DNA from: Petunia secreta
Lineage: Eukaryota > Streptophyta > Magnoliopsida > Solanales > Solanaceae
NCBI GenBank assembly: GCA_029990175.1
Contig: JARKIP010000033.1
Coordinates: 18,769,001 to 18,833,000, forward strand
Reading direction: 5' to 3'
Length of the DNA: 64,000 bases
The translations under genes were made by a program, and so were the position numbers. The number at the start of each line of letters is the position of its first letter. Within the stretch, counting starts at the first letter, position 1. Below are positions 47,000 through 59,168 of this stretch, piece by piece. The notes under the pieces were generated by a model, which saw only the letters and a list, made by a program, of their open reading frames with translations, searched no databases and was not told the origin of the DNA.

Positions 47000-49900
47000 T
47001 TTTTTTGGGAGGGGAAGAGCCTTATCTTTCGTACCTCTGTAATACCTCATGAAATTTATCTCACTGTCTCTTTCCTTTAATATTTATGAAGAAGTTTGTC
47101 ATGGTGTCTTGTTTAGTATTTTACCCACCATCTCTTCTAGATATAGATTCCCTGAAGATGATTTGGGGGATTTCTAAAATGTATCCCGTATATCATCTTC
47201 CATGAACATTTTCTGTTATGCACTTGGAAGAAGTTTGGTGCAATGAACTAAAGTCCTGGTTTAGGATAAGGAGTACTGTTCCAGGGTGTTGGCACTCTTG
47301 TAATGAAATGGTAAAGCTCTCTGAGTGTTGGCAATTATACTGCCAATTTTAGATAGATGGATGCTTCCCTTTTCTCTTCCAAAAAGCTTTAACACAGCTC
47401 CGCAACTATGCTGCAGTTAGACATCAAGGAATTGTTCTTTCAAAATACTTTCATATTTTGATGTATAGCAAATTTGCTTGGCCATTCCTTAGTTGATTTC
47501 GCTGTCTTTGCAATCCCAAGTTGCTCTCTCTCTCTCTCTCTCTGAATTTTTGGTTGTGGGATTTCTTGCCCTGTGCATGATGGCTGTTTTGGCAGTCTTT
47601 TTTTGTGGGGAGAGGTCACTGTTAGAGGAAGGTACTTGAGGTACCAATATATACATTTAGTTTTTCTCTAATACTTATTCATCTAGGAAGCACAAATTTG
47701 TTCTTTCAATCATATATTATCTTGAGATCTTTGTCTTAGCTGAATTGCTTGGTAACTGTGGCAGGTGCTTGATCTAAAACAAAGTCACTTTGGAGCAGGA
47801 AAAATTCAAGCACAAAATGACCTCTCCAGTACATGTGAAGATTATCTTTTAGGTAAGCTTCTTTGCATAAGTTATAATGTTCTTTTTACGGAAAAATATT
47901 GATATCATGAACTATATGCTCTTTTGGTCTTCTGGAAACAGATATCGAATTTGCTGAAAGCATCACAAACCTGGATTATGGTTCCAGTAAAGGGTTGCTG
48001 GATCCTATCTTAGAAAGCCAGATCCCTCTATCTAGTAGTGACGGAACGGACGCATGTGGAATGTCATACTCGTCAGGATTAGCTGTGCAAGAAGCTCAAA
48101 GCCAGAACGCTGTGTTTGGGCTTACCAATTCAGAGTTGCATGACCTCTCTCCTAACAAATGTGAAGGTCAGATGCTACTTGATTACAATGCTGTGAAATT
48201 CCCAACCACATTCACTCCGGGAGATATCAGCAATGTGGATGATGTGGCAGACTTCTTTGCTGAAGATGCATCTTCTGAGAAGATGAATGACAGCTTGGTT
48301 GACCATTCGGCTCTAACATCTAAAAGAAATTCTTTTATGTCAAATGCTACACAAAATGAAGGGCTAGATGTAGACCGTGAAAGCTATGATATGCATGAAT
48401 CATTAGCAGCAATAAGCCCTCCAGCCACTTCTCAAGCAATGAATATTGACGCTCCCCTCACTCAAAAGCGTTTGCGGAAGCCTACAAGAAGGTACATTGA
48501 TGAATCCTCAGATCTTAATGCTACGCGTCCTAGGAAAAAAGGAGAGGTTTCTACTCCTGCATCAAAAGATAAGCTTCTCAGAGTCAGATGTCAGAAGAAA
48601 TCTCGTACTGAATCTATGGAGGCTGAATTTTTTCCAGAAGAGTCTTCATGTATAGCTATTCAAGTGCCCTTTGCTTCCCTTGGGAACGAAGAATGTCATA
48701 AGAGGCATGCATCCAATGCAATACAGGTACAGTGGAATTCATAAGAGCTTCTGCACTCTGTTCATGTATGCTCACATTTTTATGGTGCCCGTTATTCGAT
48801 TAATACTGTTATTTCAGTTTTGAAAGCAAGTTCACAAATAAAAATTAAGCACCTCTTCGTTGACAAGCTGTTTGAAACCCTAAAGGAAAGAGAGGCGGTG
48901 TAACACCATACTTGCTTGGAATTTGGGATGGTAGTTTGTAGGGTGATGTACTTTTTAAAACAAAAGTGATCTTCCATACTGTCGTGTTATTGACCATATG
49001 GTGATACATTTCATATTTTTCCTGGAATATTGAAACTTCTGTAATAACATTTGTTAGTTCATTTGGCTATCGTCTTCCTTAATATCTTAATATTTTTATT
49101 GCTTCGAAGGTTCCAAAATCTCACATGGAGGCTGTAGTGCTAAAATCTCATAAGGAGTCCGCAGTTCTGAAATCTCATAAGGAGGCTACTGTTCTGAAAT
49201 CTCACAAGGATGCTACAGTTCTGAAATCTCACAAGGATGCTACTGTTGTGGATTCTAGAGATGATGCTGGCGCACACAAGAATTTGGATCAAGATGGTAC
49301 ACGTAGGAAGCACCACAGGCTCTGGACTGTTTCCGAGGTCAGAAAGTTGATTGATGGAGTTGCCCAGTATGGAGTTGGAAGATGGAGTCATATAAAGAAG
49401 CTTTATTTCTCATCATCTGTTCATAGAACACCTGTGGACCTTAAGGTAAGCACAATGGTCACTGTCAGGCGTCCTTCAAGCAGACAATTCAAGAAAAGCC
49501 ATCCATCATCTGGTGTCTGCATGTTAATGTACCTAAAGTTCTGCATGTTAATGTACCTAAAGTTTGCACTTTGTTGCGTAAATGTCTCGCAGGATAAATG
49601 GAGAAATCTTCTTAAAGCAAGCTATCTTCAGAAACAAAGCAAAATAACGGTTAGTTTTCCATTTTTTTCCTGTAATATGTTTTCTGTTTAAAAGTGTTAA
49701 GCATCTTGAAATTCAATTAAGAATGCTTGCTGTGAATCATGAGCCACTAATTTACTCTATGCAACGGTTTCTAGCATTTCTCCTATATTTTGTGTAGCCA
49801 TCACTATTATCTGTTTTGAAGTTTTTTATTTGTTCTTGTGGCTGAAGTCATAGTATATGAACTTAAGTTGGTGAAATCAGGTTGTGTAGAGTTTATTCCC

Positions 49901-50362
49901 CAGTAGACAAGTTTAATTATATTATACATGTATAGATCAGCAAATTCTTAGTGCTAAAGCACTATGGCCATGCGTTTTCAAGAAAAGTAGCGGTGAGTAG
50001 GTACTCATCAGGCGAGGTGGAAGCTAAACCATCAAATATCAAGTGTCTAGACGTTGAGTTGGTTTATCTCCGAGTCAAGCCACTTTGTTTGATGACTAAA
50101 ACAGAAATGGAATACTTGATGTTCTTCTTTAGAATTTCAGAGTTCTTTCTCATGTTTGTGGTCGTGAATGATGGTATTGTCATTGATGCAGGGAAAGGGT
50201 AAACATAACCTGTCTTGGCGACCTTTGCCGAAGTCTATCCTGCATCGAGTTAGTGAACTGGCCAACATGCATCCATATCCAAGAAACCAGAGATGCAAGC
50301 GTTCTCATTCTCCTTCTCCTCCATCTTCTCCCATGCATACTAACAAGAATAACATCCAGTGA
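43257..50362 (+). CDS. TRFL: Myb/telobox TRF-like (telomere repeat-binding-like) protein
   Basis: Best model: exons 43257-43265, 45235-45319, 46381-46479, 46645-46688, 47765-47852, 47942-48726, 49110-49445, 49593-49649, 50192-50362; 557 aa, phases agree. The last seven exons are well supported. The first two (a 9-base exon MNQ and 45235-45319) are inferred because splice sites and phase fit exactly. The C-terminal half holds a Myb domain split by an intron: HRLWTVSEVRKLIDGVAQYG, RWSHIKKL, RTPVDLK|DKWRNLLKAS. The VDLKDKWRN telobox signature links it to plant telomere/TRF-like factors. Before it is a run of 10-residue repeats (VLKSHKEA type, 49125-49245). The middle exon has basic patches (KRLRKPTRRY, RPRKKGE). 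Probably a nuclear DNA-binding protein; whether it binds telomeric DNA is unknown. Confidence 0.8.
43736..43824 (+). mobile_element. AU/TS-type SINE, 3' part
   Basis: GGTAGAGGTAGGGTCTGCGT ACACC ... CACTAG..AGATCA.ACTAGG.TG, ending in TTG-rich sequence (TGTTGTTATTGTTGG), the recognisable 3' end of the Solanaceae AU/TS SINE family. The 5' part with the RNA polymerase III boxes is not recognisable. It lies in the predicted first intron of the TRF-like gene. Confidence 0.75.
45141..45161. repeat. Poly-C tract
   Basis: 21 C in a row followed by CACCACCACC, in intron 1 of the TRF-like gene. Confidence 0.95.
46938..46996. repeat. (ATT)n microsatellite
   Basis: About 19 ATT triplets after a short TG run (46919-46930), in an intron of the TRF-like gene. 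Confidence 0.95.
47524..47544. repeat. (CT)n microsatellite
   Basis: About ten CT pairs in an intron of the TRF-like gene. Confidence 0.9.
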
Positions 50363-51557
50363 TGGACTCAAATGTCCATCCAAAGATTTTTTTCCAACTC
50401 ATTCAGCTGCACTTCCTCTCCTATGCATAGTTACAGGAGTGACATTCAGTGGCAACCCCAAGTGTCCATGCAACAATTGGTTGAGCTCTCTTATACCAAC
50501 TTACTGCATAGTTCTGTGTATAGAGCAGCTTCGTTTCAAGTAATAAGCTTGCTGTGCAATCTTCATTACTTGTAGAAATGCATTTGTCAAATTTGTAAAC
50601 CTTCTTTAGTTGTCAATTGATACAGGGATTTCATGTGTCAATTGATACAGGGATTTCATGTTTCAACATTTTGTGCATAAAGTTGGTATGTGGACTAGTT
50701 TGTGCTGCTGCACTGAGTTTTCATTTTCATCAATATAATGTGGAAGCCTTGCAACATTAGGAAATCGCTCCTGTGCTATGGTCTAGGCATATGTTACTAT
50801 TTGGAATTTTGATTTGTATTCCAGTCTTGGTTTTTAAGTTTTCAAGTGGAGAAGGGTAGCGGGGTAGTTCATTATCTACGGGTTTCAAGCTGCTGCCCCT
50901 TCAGGATTTCTCTTAGAAAAAGAGAATAATTTGGGTCATACTTTTTGTTCACTAGTCTAGCCAATAGCTAAATCTTCTCTCTTTTGGTGTTGATTCATTT
51001 AGTGGAAACGAAACATCTTATTTGTGAAAGAGCAATGTATATATATAAAATTACTTCACCAATTTCACCAATTTTTGTTGTAGATGCGAGTTATGATAGA
51101 TCTTATTGAATACCCGACGGCATATTGTTTTGTTAGACTATAAATGCTTTCGGCGGAACCTGGTGCTTTGCCTTTTCGAAGAAATTGTCCCTGATTAACT
51201 TGCTAGAAAGGAACTTACAAGCTACAATTATAAAATTCAATAGAGATTTCTCAGATCGACAATTATACTCAGTAGAGAAAGTAGTATACAGAGTAAATAT
51301 CATTGTTTGATATCTGCTTAATTTCTCATAACTTACGATACAATAGATGCTTGAGCTCAACCACTCATTTATCTGTATGCCAATCATAAGAAGCCAACTG
51401 AGGCCTGAGGGTGCCTACAGCTACATATATCCTACTCAAGGTAGTGCAAAGGATACACACACAGTAGACACAAGAGTTGTGGATCACATAAAGGAAGGAC
51501 ATATTCATTCATTCAATCAACGTAAGGACGCTAACATAGTTGTAAGGAGCACGAAGG
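50363..51557. other. Spacer between the TRF-like gene and the small peptide gene
   Basis: No further coding exon is convincing. A short direct repeat GTCAATTGATACAGGGATTTC occurs at about 50610 and 50637. The first part is likely the 3' UTR of the TRF-like gene. Confidence 0.5.
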
Positions 51558-51827
51558 TCAACCCCTTCCATTGTCACCATTGCCATCACCTCCAGCAGCT
51601 ACATCTCCTCCAGTAGAATTGTTGCCCCACTGGTTTCTTGGTATATTATGATGGTTGTCTATGTTGCGATTTGGGTAATTATACTCTTTCTCTACACCAA
51701 TTCCCTGTCCATTGTCCATCATATGTTCTTCATGTCCTCCTTTTACCAACGCTTTTCGAGTAGACGCCACCACAAAGCAAGAACAAATCATTAAGGTAAT
51801 CAACATTAACACAACAAATTTTGTCAT
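51558..51827 (-). CDS. Small secreted peptide precursor candidate
   Basis: A single-exon 89-aa ORF on the minus strand with an ATG start. The first ~22 residues are a classic signal peptide (MTKFVVLMLITLMICSCFVV then AS). The rest is short, polar and basic then glycine-rich, with a compact motif EYNYPNRNIDNHHNIPRNQW before a G/D/N-rich tail. This layout (signal, variable linker, short conserved-looking block near the C-terminus, an acidic residue next to Tyr) is that of plant post-translationally modified peptide hormones, in which such a Tyr may be sulfated. I cannot assign it to a named family with confidence; a cell-wall or antimicrobial peptide is an alternative. A TTTATAA lies upstream on the minus strand at about 51919. 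Confidence 0.6.
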   Translation of the reverse strand: MTKFVVLMLITLMICSCFVVASTRKALVKGGHEEHMMDNGQGIGVEKEYNYPNRNIDNHHNIPRNQWGNNSTGGDVAAGGDGNGDNGRG

Positions 51828-52429
51828 CGTTTTTGCAACAACTTAGTCTCAGGTAACAAGAGACGACACCCAAGAAAATGAATAGAAGAAATTATGGGTG
51901 GAGGGGTTTATGATTTTACTATTTGTAGTAACGAGAGAACTTAGCAGTAGATATTTGGATTTCAAGTTTGTTTAGGTTATAAATGAGCTGAGACATAATG
52001 TGGTTTTATGGTGTCTCCACCACAAAAGGAAACCGCAAGTGGGTTTTAATATATTCAACTATAAGGGGGTGGTAAGGTGCATGGATTATGAATTTATGAT
52101 GCCAAAACATTAATTATGCATGTATCGTAATGATGGGATTAAAAACTAAAATGTATTATATATTTTTTTTAATAGAAAATTTTTGTTTGATTCATAAGTG
52201 TTATTTGGTCATTTAAATGGTTTTAATTTATATATTATTAATCCCTTATATCGCGTAAAATGGATTCCAACATAAGTAATATGATTATATGCGGCAAGAA
52301 GATTTATAACCAAATAGTGTTGCTAATGCTGTATGTGATGCAGGTGTACTTGCAACTAAACAAAACCCCCCACCCACCCCCCACCCCCTTGCTTGTGTTT
52401 TCCAATAGAATGATTTTAGACCGAAATAA
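51828..52429. other. Upstream region of the peptide gene
   Basis: AT-rich, no supported gene; contains a C-rich stretch (52367-52388, CCCCCCACCCACCCCCCACC). Confidence 0.5.
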
Positions 52430-53540
52430 AATATTTGTCTTACAAGATGAAGCATTCTAAACAGGGAAATCCCACAAAATAAAGTGAATGTAATAGTCAA
52501 CCTAAGCATCATTAATTTCCATCATTAGCTGCCTTACACTATTAATTAGTATAATTATTTTACCCTCTAAATATTAGGTGAGAACAGTGTAATTTTGCCC
52601 CACTGACCACAAGTAAACGCAAATTGACAAAAGACATTGTTTTATTTGGCCAATTAACCTTTATATACTTGTAGAGATGTGGCATGGAATAAGGATACCA
52701 TTATCTACAGTTTTTGGCACTTATATAAGTTTTTAAATTATTCCTAATATATAGTATGAGTAAAAGGTAGTGAGATCGATTGAGTGTGAGAGATTATGAA
52801 CATCTAACTCAAACTTTTAAGGTAATGGATGGTGTGGTTTAGAACATTGTAAACTCCTTTATAAACTCTTTTATAATTAAGAGTGTAAGTGTAGCATTTT
52901 CTAGTGCCTTCCCACGTATAACTCGATTATACAGTTTTACACGTGGATTTAATTCAACAATAGTAGCAGATTTATACTCTGTTATTCTAGTACATAAAGT
53001 TATACTCGGTGTAATTTTTCCATAATTTAATCACTAGAATCTTGTGAAAGAAAATAGAGGAGATAAGTTAGGTCCAGTGGCGCTAGACGGAATTATGAGA
53101 AGATGAAGAAGCCCAGAGAATAACACCATAGGCTGATTGAGAGTAATAAAACATGACATAAGAAATCAATTTTGGAAAATAAAGCATTCGTCTATCTTAA
53201 AGCAACCTAAATAGAGATATCCCACATAAGAAAGTGGGATTAGTGATAGCAAAGTCAACCAAAACATTATTATTACTTTTCCTTCTTATATAATTAGTAT
53301 AAGGTGAGATCTGTGTAAGTTTGCTCCCCACTGCCTGCAAATTTATGCAATTCGACAATGGACAAATTGCTTTATTTTGGCCAACCAAAGAAAAAAGAGT
53401 TACTACATTTTTGTTTTTTTGTTGCTGTAGTTGAAAAAATTACATCATCTACAGATTTGAGCACTTATAAATTGTATATACATTTTCAATTTTATTTTTT
53501 ACAAAAATGTTACGAGTAAAAGATAGTGAGTGAGTCGATC
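52430..53540. repeat. Diverged tandem duplication of non-coding DNA (about 350 bp each)
   Basis: 52430-52780 and 53190-53540 share order and wording: TAAA(C/T)AG.GA.ATCCCACA(A/T)AA, TAGTCAACC/AAAGTCAACC, TTAGTATAA, GGTGAGA.C.GTGTAA, CCCCACTG, TTTATTT.GGCCAA, GAGTAAAAG.TAGTGAG. The offset is about 760 bases. No ORF spans either copy. They may be duplicated promoter remnants. Confidence 0.65.
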
Positions 53541-53974
53541 TCCCCATTCTTCAAATCTTTGTCATTGTATGTGAAGCACAGTTTGTTCGTAACTTCTATC
53601 TTGTGTACTTTACACTAATTCGTGAAAAGATAAATAATTATTGTATTTGAAAAAGCTTTTCGTAGTGATCTTAGAAATAGATGGCGGTTGATAATAGAAC
53701 TTTTTAATCATAAACTTAACAATATTTGATTTGCCACTGAATGACAATCAATTGGTATTATCGTCGCAAATTGTCTAATTTTTTTCTACTTAAATTTCCT
53801 GACAATATTGAAAGAATTACGAATAGAAGTGTGTAAAATTTGGGCATATAGGCCATGATGTACCAGAATTTTACCTTTTGATGTGCTGTAATTTGATGAA
53901 CAACTCATGCAACCGTCGACATATTAGATTGAACCAATTTTTTCCGTAAGCAAACCTGGTGGGAAGTGGAAACA
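53541..53974. other. Spacer before the LINE insertion
   Basis: AT-rich, nothing recognised. Confidence 0.5.
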
Positions 53975-53991
53975 TATCCCACCACCTAACT

Positions 53992-54854
53992 TTTTTTTTT
54001 TGAGAATGGTAACAGTAGATTAAAATCAGCACAAAGGCAGTGCTAATGCCATAGTTACAGGAGGTAGAAACAAAGAAGAAAAACCGAAACTCTATCATTG
54101 AACCTAAACTCATAAGGCGTCTAACATCTCTAGAAGGGATTCGACATCATCTACAAAGTTTTCTTTGCACCAAAAATGAAATAACAAGATACAATTCGTT
54201 TTAATTTTTTGTACCGAACTGTGCATATCTTCAAAAATTCTTGCATTCCTCTCTTTCCAAATTGTCCACCAAATGCAAGCCGGTGCCATGCTCCACCATA
54301 TTTTCTGCTTGACACATCCTCCACAGTTATTCCAGCAGTCCAACAACTCTTTAGTGTTCCCTGACATTATCCATTTTAGTCCCACTATGTTCAAAAAGAG
54401 TCGCCACAATTGATCTGTTACTTGACAGTGTATGAAGAGGTGACTATTACTTTCCAAAGCTAATCCACACAAAATGCACCTGGAACATAACTGAAAGCCC
54501 CTCCTCTTAAGATTCTCTTGTGTCAAACATGCATCTTTTACGACTAACCATGAGAAACACACCACTTTGAACGGAATTTTGATTTTCCATATATATTTCC
54601 AAGCCCATTGGTCACCCTGCAATCCCATGTTTGAAGCCAAATAGTATGCAGATTTCACAGTGAAAGCTCCATTTTTGTCAGTGTTCCAATACAACGTATC
54701 TTCTGAATCTTTAAAGCCTTGAAATAGCTCCAACATCTCAAAAAAACCAGGAATTCTTTCCAATTCTCTGTCATTTAGCCGTCTTCTGAAAGAGATATTC
54801 CACCCTTGTTGATCCCTGGCATCTCGAAGCATAATTGCAGGTTGAGTTGCAATG
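53992..54854 (-). mobile_element. 5'-truncated LINE insertion, 863 bp, with 17-bp TSD
   Basis: Flanks are the identical TATCCCACCACCTAACT at 53975-53991 and 54855-54871. On the minus strand the insert ends in a poly(A) tail (T run at 53991-54000 on the plus strand). This is the signature of L1-type target-primed insertion with 5' truncation. The identical TSD argues for a recent event. Confidence 0.95.
54110..54854 (-). pseudogene. LINE ORF2 C-terminal fragment (zf-RVT domain)
   Basis: Open frame of up to 251 codons on the minus strand; the first few codons lie in the TSD and flank, so it does not start at its own ATG. It shows the plant zf-RVT pattern: WNISFRRRLNDRELE, GAFTVKSAYY, WKYIWKIKIPFKVVCFSWLV, CLTQENLKRRGF, CSRCILCGLALESNSHLFIHC, QLWRLF. 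The reverse transcriptase and endonuclease are missing. The frame is still open over its whole length, which fits a young insertion. Not functional alone. Confidence 0.9.
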
Positions 54855-54871
54855 TATCCCACCACCTAACT

Positions 54872-56090
54872 AAGAACTTCCTTACCCACCTTATTCACAT
54901 ATTCTCTTTTGCTAAATTTTAATGTATTTTATAGAATTACAAAAAGCATTCATTTGCATATTTTGCTTGTTCAACATAGATTTGTAGAAACAAATGAACT
55001 ATCTCTAGGCCTCTAGCTATGACTCATGCATAGAGAGTTAGAGAGATATATATTGAAGGGCATTCAATTATACATAGAAAAGTTATACTTAACAAATAGA
55101 GTAAAGAGTATTTTTTCTATTGAAATATCAAATTTTGAATATCCTTGTCATAAGATAAGTGCATGTTTATATTTCAGGTATAATATACTTATATTTTTTC
55201 GAATCATCATGTAAGAATTTCTGGTTCCGCCAGTGATAGTCGTAAGAACACCATATTGATAGAATTTTGCATCCCGACCAGTCCATGGAATTTTCTTTTT
55301 GTTAATATAAGATCTCAATCTATTTATGAGGGTGTCTTGAGCTTTGAGTCTAAACTAAATTAATTTTCAACTAAACTAAGCAAAACCTTTATTTTCTCTT
55401 ATAAGATGAATTGCTCAACTCATTTGAAATTAGAGGAATGTACCTTGTGCAATCGAAGAAGTTTTGCAACGTGTGATATTGTACCGAAAAGTGCAACTTC
55501 CTCCTACTTACAATTATTATAAAAAAGCTTTCGTGACCATAAAACCACCATAAATAGGATGGAGGTGTTGAGATACTTGGTTGAGAATCTGGAAGTATAT
55601 TTATTCATTATTAGACCATGCACACGTACGCTTGAATTAAGAAAGCTCGTTTGACAAAGAGTTGGTGAGGAACATAGTGAATAAAATGCAACAAGATTCT
55701 TTGAACATCTACTGATTTTCATGGGAACATGGATTGAGAGGCGGTTGAAAAGGAAGAATGGGCACTTTCCAACTCTTTTGATAATATATATAGAGTTTGG
55801 TTAAATGTTTTTGTGATATCGATTGCATAAGCTAAGTTTGTGAATAGACAACCTATACAGATTCATGCAGCCCGTAAACTGAAGAACGCGGGCAAAGTTG
55901 AAATGATCATAAGAAAAACTTACATTTTGCTTTCATATTCTCTTAAATAAATAAAACTCACCCTGGCCAGAGTATTTCCCCATTGCACTTGAATGAGCTT
56001 AGATAATATTAATTTTTCTGTAATCTAATAGTACTAGCTAATGAAATTTGAAGTCATGCACGAATTAATTAATTGAGATACTAAGTAGTA
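54872..56090. other. AT-rich intergenic region
   Basis: No gene, RNA gene or clear repeat recognised. Confidence 0.5.
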
Positions 56091-56352
56091 CTCCCTCCGT
56101 CCTAATTTATGGGCACAGTTCAGAGTACGATGATCAAAGTTAACTTTGCGGTAAACTTAGACATAGATTTTTCAAGTTCTTGAAAATAAATTTTATATGT
56201 TTAAAAACTACATAAAAAGTACTATAAGTAATCATATTAATTTATAATTCATAACATTTATAAATATGTAAGAAAGACGTTGTCAAAAACCACATCGTAG
56301 AGATGTAGACTTCCTAAATAATAAATGTATTACATAAATTGAGATGGATGAG
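56091..56352. mobile_element. Stowaway-like MITE, 262 bp
   Basis: Starts CTCCCTCCGTCCTAATTTAT and ends with the inverse, AAATTGAGATGGATGAG. The dinucleotide TA flanks both ends (56089-56090, 56353-56354). No ORF. Confidence 0.75.
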
Positions 56353-56697
56353 TAATACTTACTAACATTAGCAAAATGTAACTTTACAAGTCTTTTGTAA
56401 TAGAGAAAGAGCGGAAACCCTAGAAATGTCCTCCACTCCATGGTAAATAAATTTATGTCTATTATTATTTGATAGATGAGTCTCCAAAAGATATTTATGT
56501 AAAACTCAATTGTTAAAAGAAAAAACAACACCGAGTTTTTGCATATAGGAAGTTTGACCCTGTGGCCTCTTCTATGTAGTATATGCGGAGTAGTAGACTA
56601 GGCACAAAGGCACAGCTAGCTAGGATTCAAAACTTATGAGTTAAAGAGTTATAGCCATTTTAATCGAGGGACCTAAAATATTATTCTAATAGATCAA
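56353..56697. other. AT-rich spacer
   Basis: No feature recognised. Confidence 0.5.
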
Positions 56698-57540
56698 TGT
56701 TTTAAAAGGCGAGGCGCAAGGCGAGACGATTTACTCACAATGGGGGTGCGGCGTAAGCCCCGAGACATGGGGTGTAAGTCTTATGGATCCTTTTTTTAAT
56801 TAATTTTAAATTAATAAAATAACATAATGAACCAGAAAAATATCAAAAGTACATTAAAAAATTTAAGAAAATTAAAAATAAGAAAAACAATTATAGAAAC
56901 AAAAGATCTAACCTTTTTAACAATGGTAAGAAATTAAATAATATTACAGCTTTTATGAGATACAAATAAACCATAAGACCTTAACTTTAAAACAATTAAA
57001 AATAAAAATTTGTTACTATAAAAAGTGAATAAACAATAAAATTGATTACTTTTATAATTTAAAATATTAATTCTTCATTGTTAAATATAAAATTTCTTCT
57101 AAATTGCAAAATAATTGAAGTCCAACAATTTTGTGTGATAGAAATAAGACATGAAGACCAATAACAAATGATGATATAAACATCGACTATGCATTTTCAG
57201 ATTAAGTGTACAGATGATATTCATCCTCATGATATTCTCAATTATAATACATGTAACATTATGTCTCGTTAATTGAGCTATACTCAAATTTTGAATTTCT
57301 ATAGATGAATAAGAAAATGGTGGATGAACAATCTTAATTAGGGAATTGGACATATCATTCGCATAGGTTTTATAAGGCGAGTCTCGAGCGTTGAGCGTTG
57401 GGCGTGCTCCAGGCGCACCGTCGGGCGCTTGAGGCATAAGCCCCACGAATCTAAGCCCCGCCCGAGAGCCTCAGGGCATTTTGCAAGTGTCCCGCCCCAG
57501 GACGAGTGCCGGACGAGTCCCAGAACTGCCTTTTAAAACA
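56698..57540. mobile_element. DNA element with 13-bp perfect inverted ends and GC-rich subtermini
   Basis: TGTTTTAAAAGGC at 56698-56710 is exactly inverted at 57528-57540. Inside each end is a GC-rich stretch (GAGGCGCAAGGCGAG, GTAAGCCCC; and ATAAGCCCCACG, GGGCGTGCTCCAGGCGC) around a very AT-rich middle. No ORF and no obvious TSD; superfamily unclear (hAT-like possible). Confidence 0.7.
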
Positions 57541-59159
57541 GAATTATAGATTGATTTCTTTAAAAAAAAAAATACAAAATTTGAACTAAAGTTACAAAGT
57601 TTAGCCGAACCACTCTTTAAATGTACTTATAGCTCCCCTCGGACTAAGGCATGTAAGTTTGTCAAAGTGGTGTCATTGGATATTTATATTTACATTCAAA
57701 ATATTTAATGAAATTTTGATTTCGCATTTCGCATTTCGCAATATTATCGCTCAATGTGCCTAGCTCAATATATCCTTGACTATCGAGATCATAGTAGGTT
57801 ACATGAAAATATTGCATTTCCTTTATTGTTGTCACATAATTGGCTAGCTAGTACACTTGTTATATATTTATCTCTGGCACAGCCGAACTTAAAGTCTATT
57901 AACGATTCTTGCTAACTGCACATATTAGTATGAATCCTATTTGTTGACATTCCCTCCCGTTCATTTCGTTTCTTGCTCTTTCATGCTACAATGAAATATG
58001 TATATATTTTCTTGGTGATGGTTTCCAATCTTCCATGTCCAATGCATCAAGACACTAACATTCAATATCAAACACGTAAACTGGCATGTCATAGGTTCAA
58101 ATTCTGTATATTTTTTGTGAATCATCTTACAGTTACTGAAAATAACAAAGCATGCATGCATAAACTTTAAAGTGACCATTTGGTGTTAGTAAATAGTAAT
58201 TAAAATAGGCTGAAAAAGGAGTATATTGCGGCCAGGTGCCAACTAAGATCGAAAAATGCAAATAATAAAAATACACGTGTAATTGAAGTGCACGAGTCGT
58301 CCAATCAAATCATTGAATGTTGTGATCTCTGTCTGAGTTGGCCGGTATTGCGCAACATGCATGTTTGTTCCTCTTCCCATGGGCTTTTGGTGGTAGGTCC
58401 TATTCTTCATGTGCTCAACATTACAGTTTCATCAATGCTTCCACACCCAACCCCCTTCTCTCTTGTATTGTCTAATCTTCTACTTTAGTTATAATAAGTT
58501 TATTTTCACGAATTTGAGGCTTTATTAAATGTCATCTGCTATCATAACGAATTGAAGAATGTCGATGTATCGAGTATGTCTCTTGTGACAAAAAGAAATA
58601 CTAATATTTTGTCGAAACTAAGGTCGTGGATGTGCATAGACTCGCCTTCGAAGAGGTATATCCACCCTAAAACCCTGAACTAAAGAATAATAGGAGTATA
58701 AGATTTCGGTCATATTTGATTATTACTTATAAAGTGTCTATTTATATGTTAGTTTATGTCATTATTCCACTATGTCACATGAATCATTTGGACCAAACTG
58801 ATGTAAAACACAATGCAAATAAACCTTAGATTTTGACTTTTGCTTCCAAGTGGACTTGCTGTGAAACTTCCCTTGTGTAACTACCAAGGTTTCCTTGATA
58901 AAGGCACCACATTCTTGTGGTATGTTCCAAAAAATCCATGCCAGTAGGTAGCAAGGCACATATGATACTATTATAATCTATGAAAATCATATGATTATTA
59001 TTCTATAATATGTGACCAAATATTCTTTCCTTTTAATAATATTTTGAGAACAAAGATCTCTGTCCACCTTGTCCTCTAGGAAATTTCATGGTTACACTGG
59101 ACAGTTTTATTAGTTACGAAAAGTTTAGTCGAAATTGAGCTAGACGCCTTTTGTTTTCT
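57541..59159. other. Intergenic region
   Basis: AT-rich, no supported gene. TTTCGCATTTCGCATTTCGC (about 57720) is a short triplicate. Confidence 0.5.
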
Positions 59160-59168
59160 TTTATTTAA

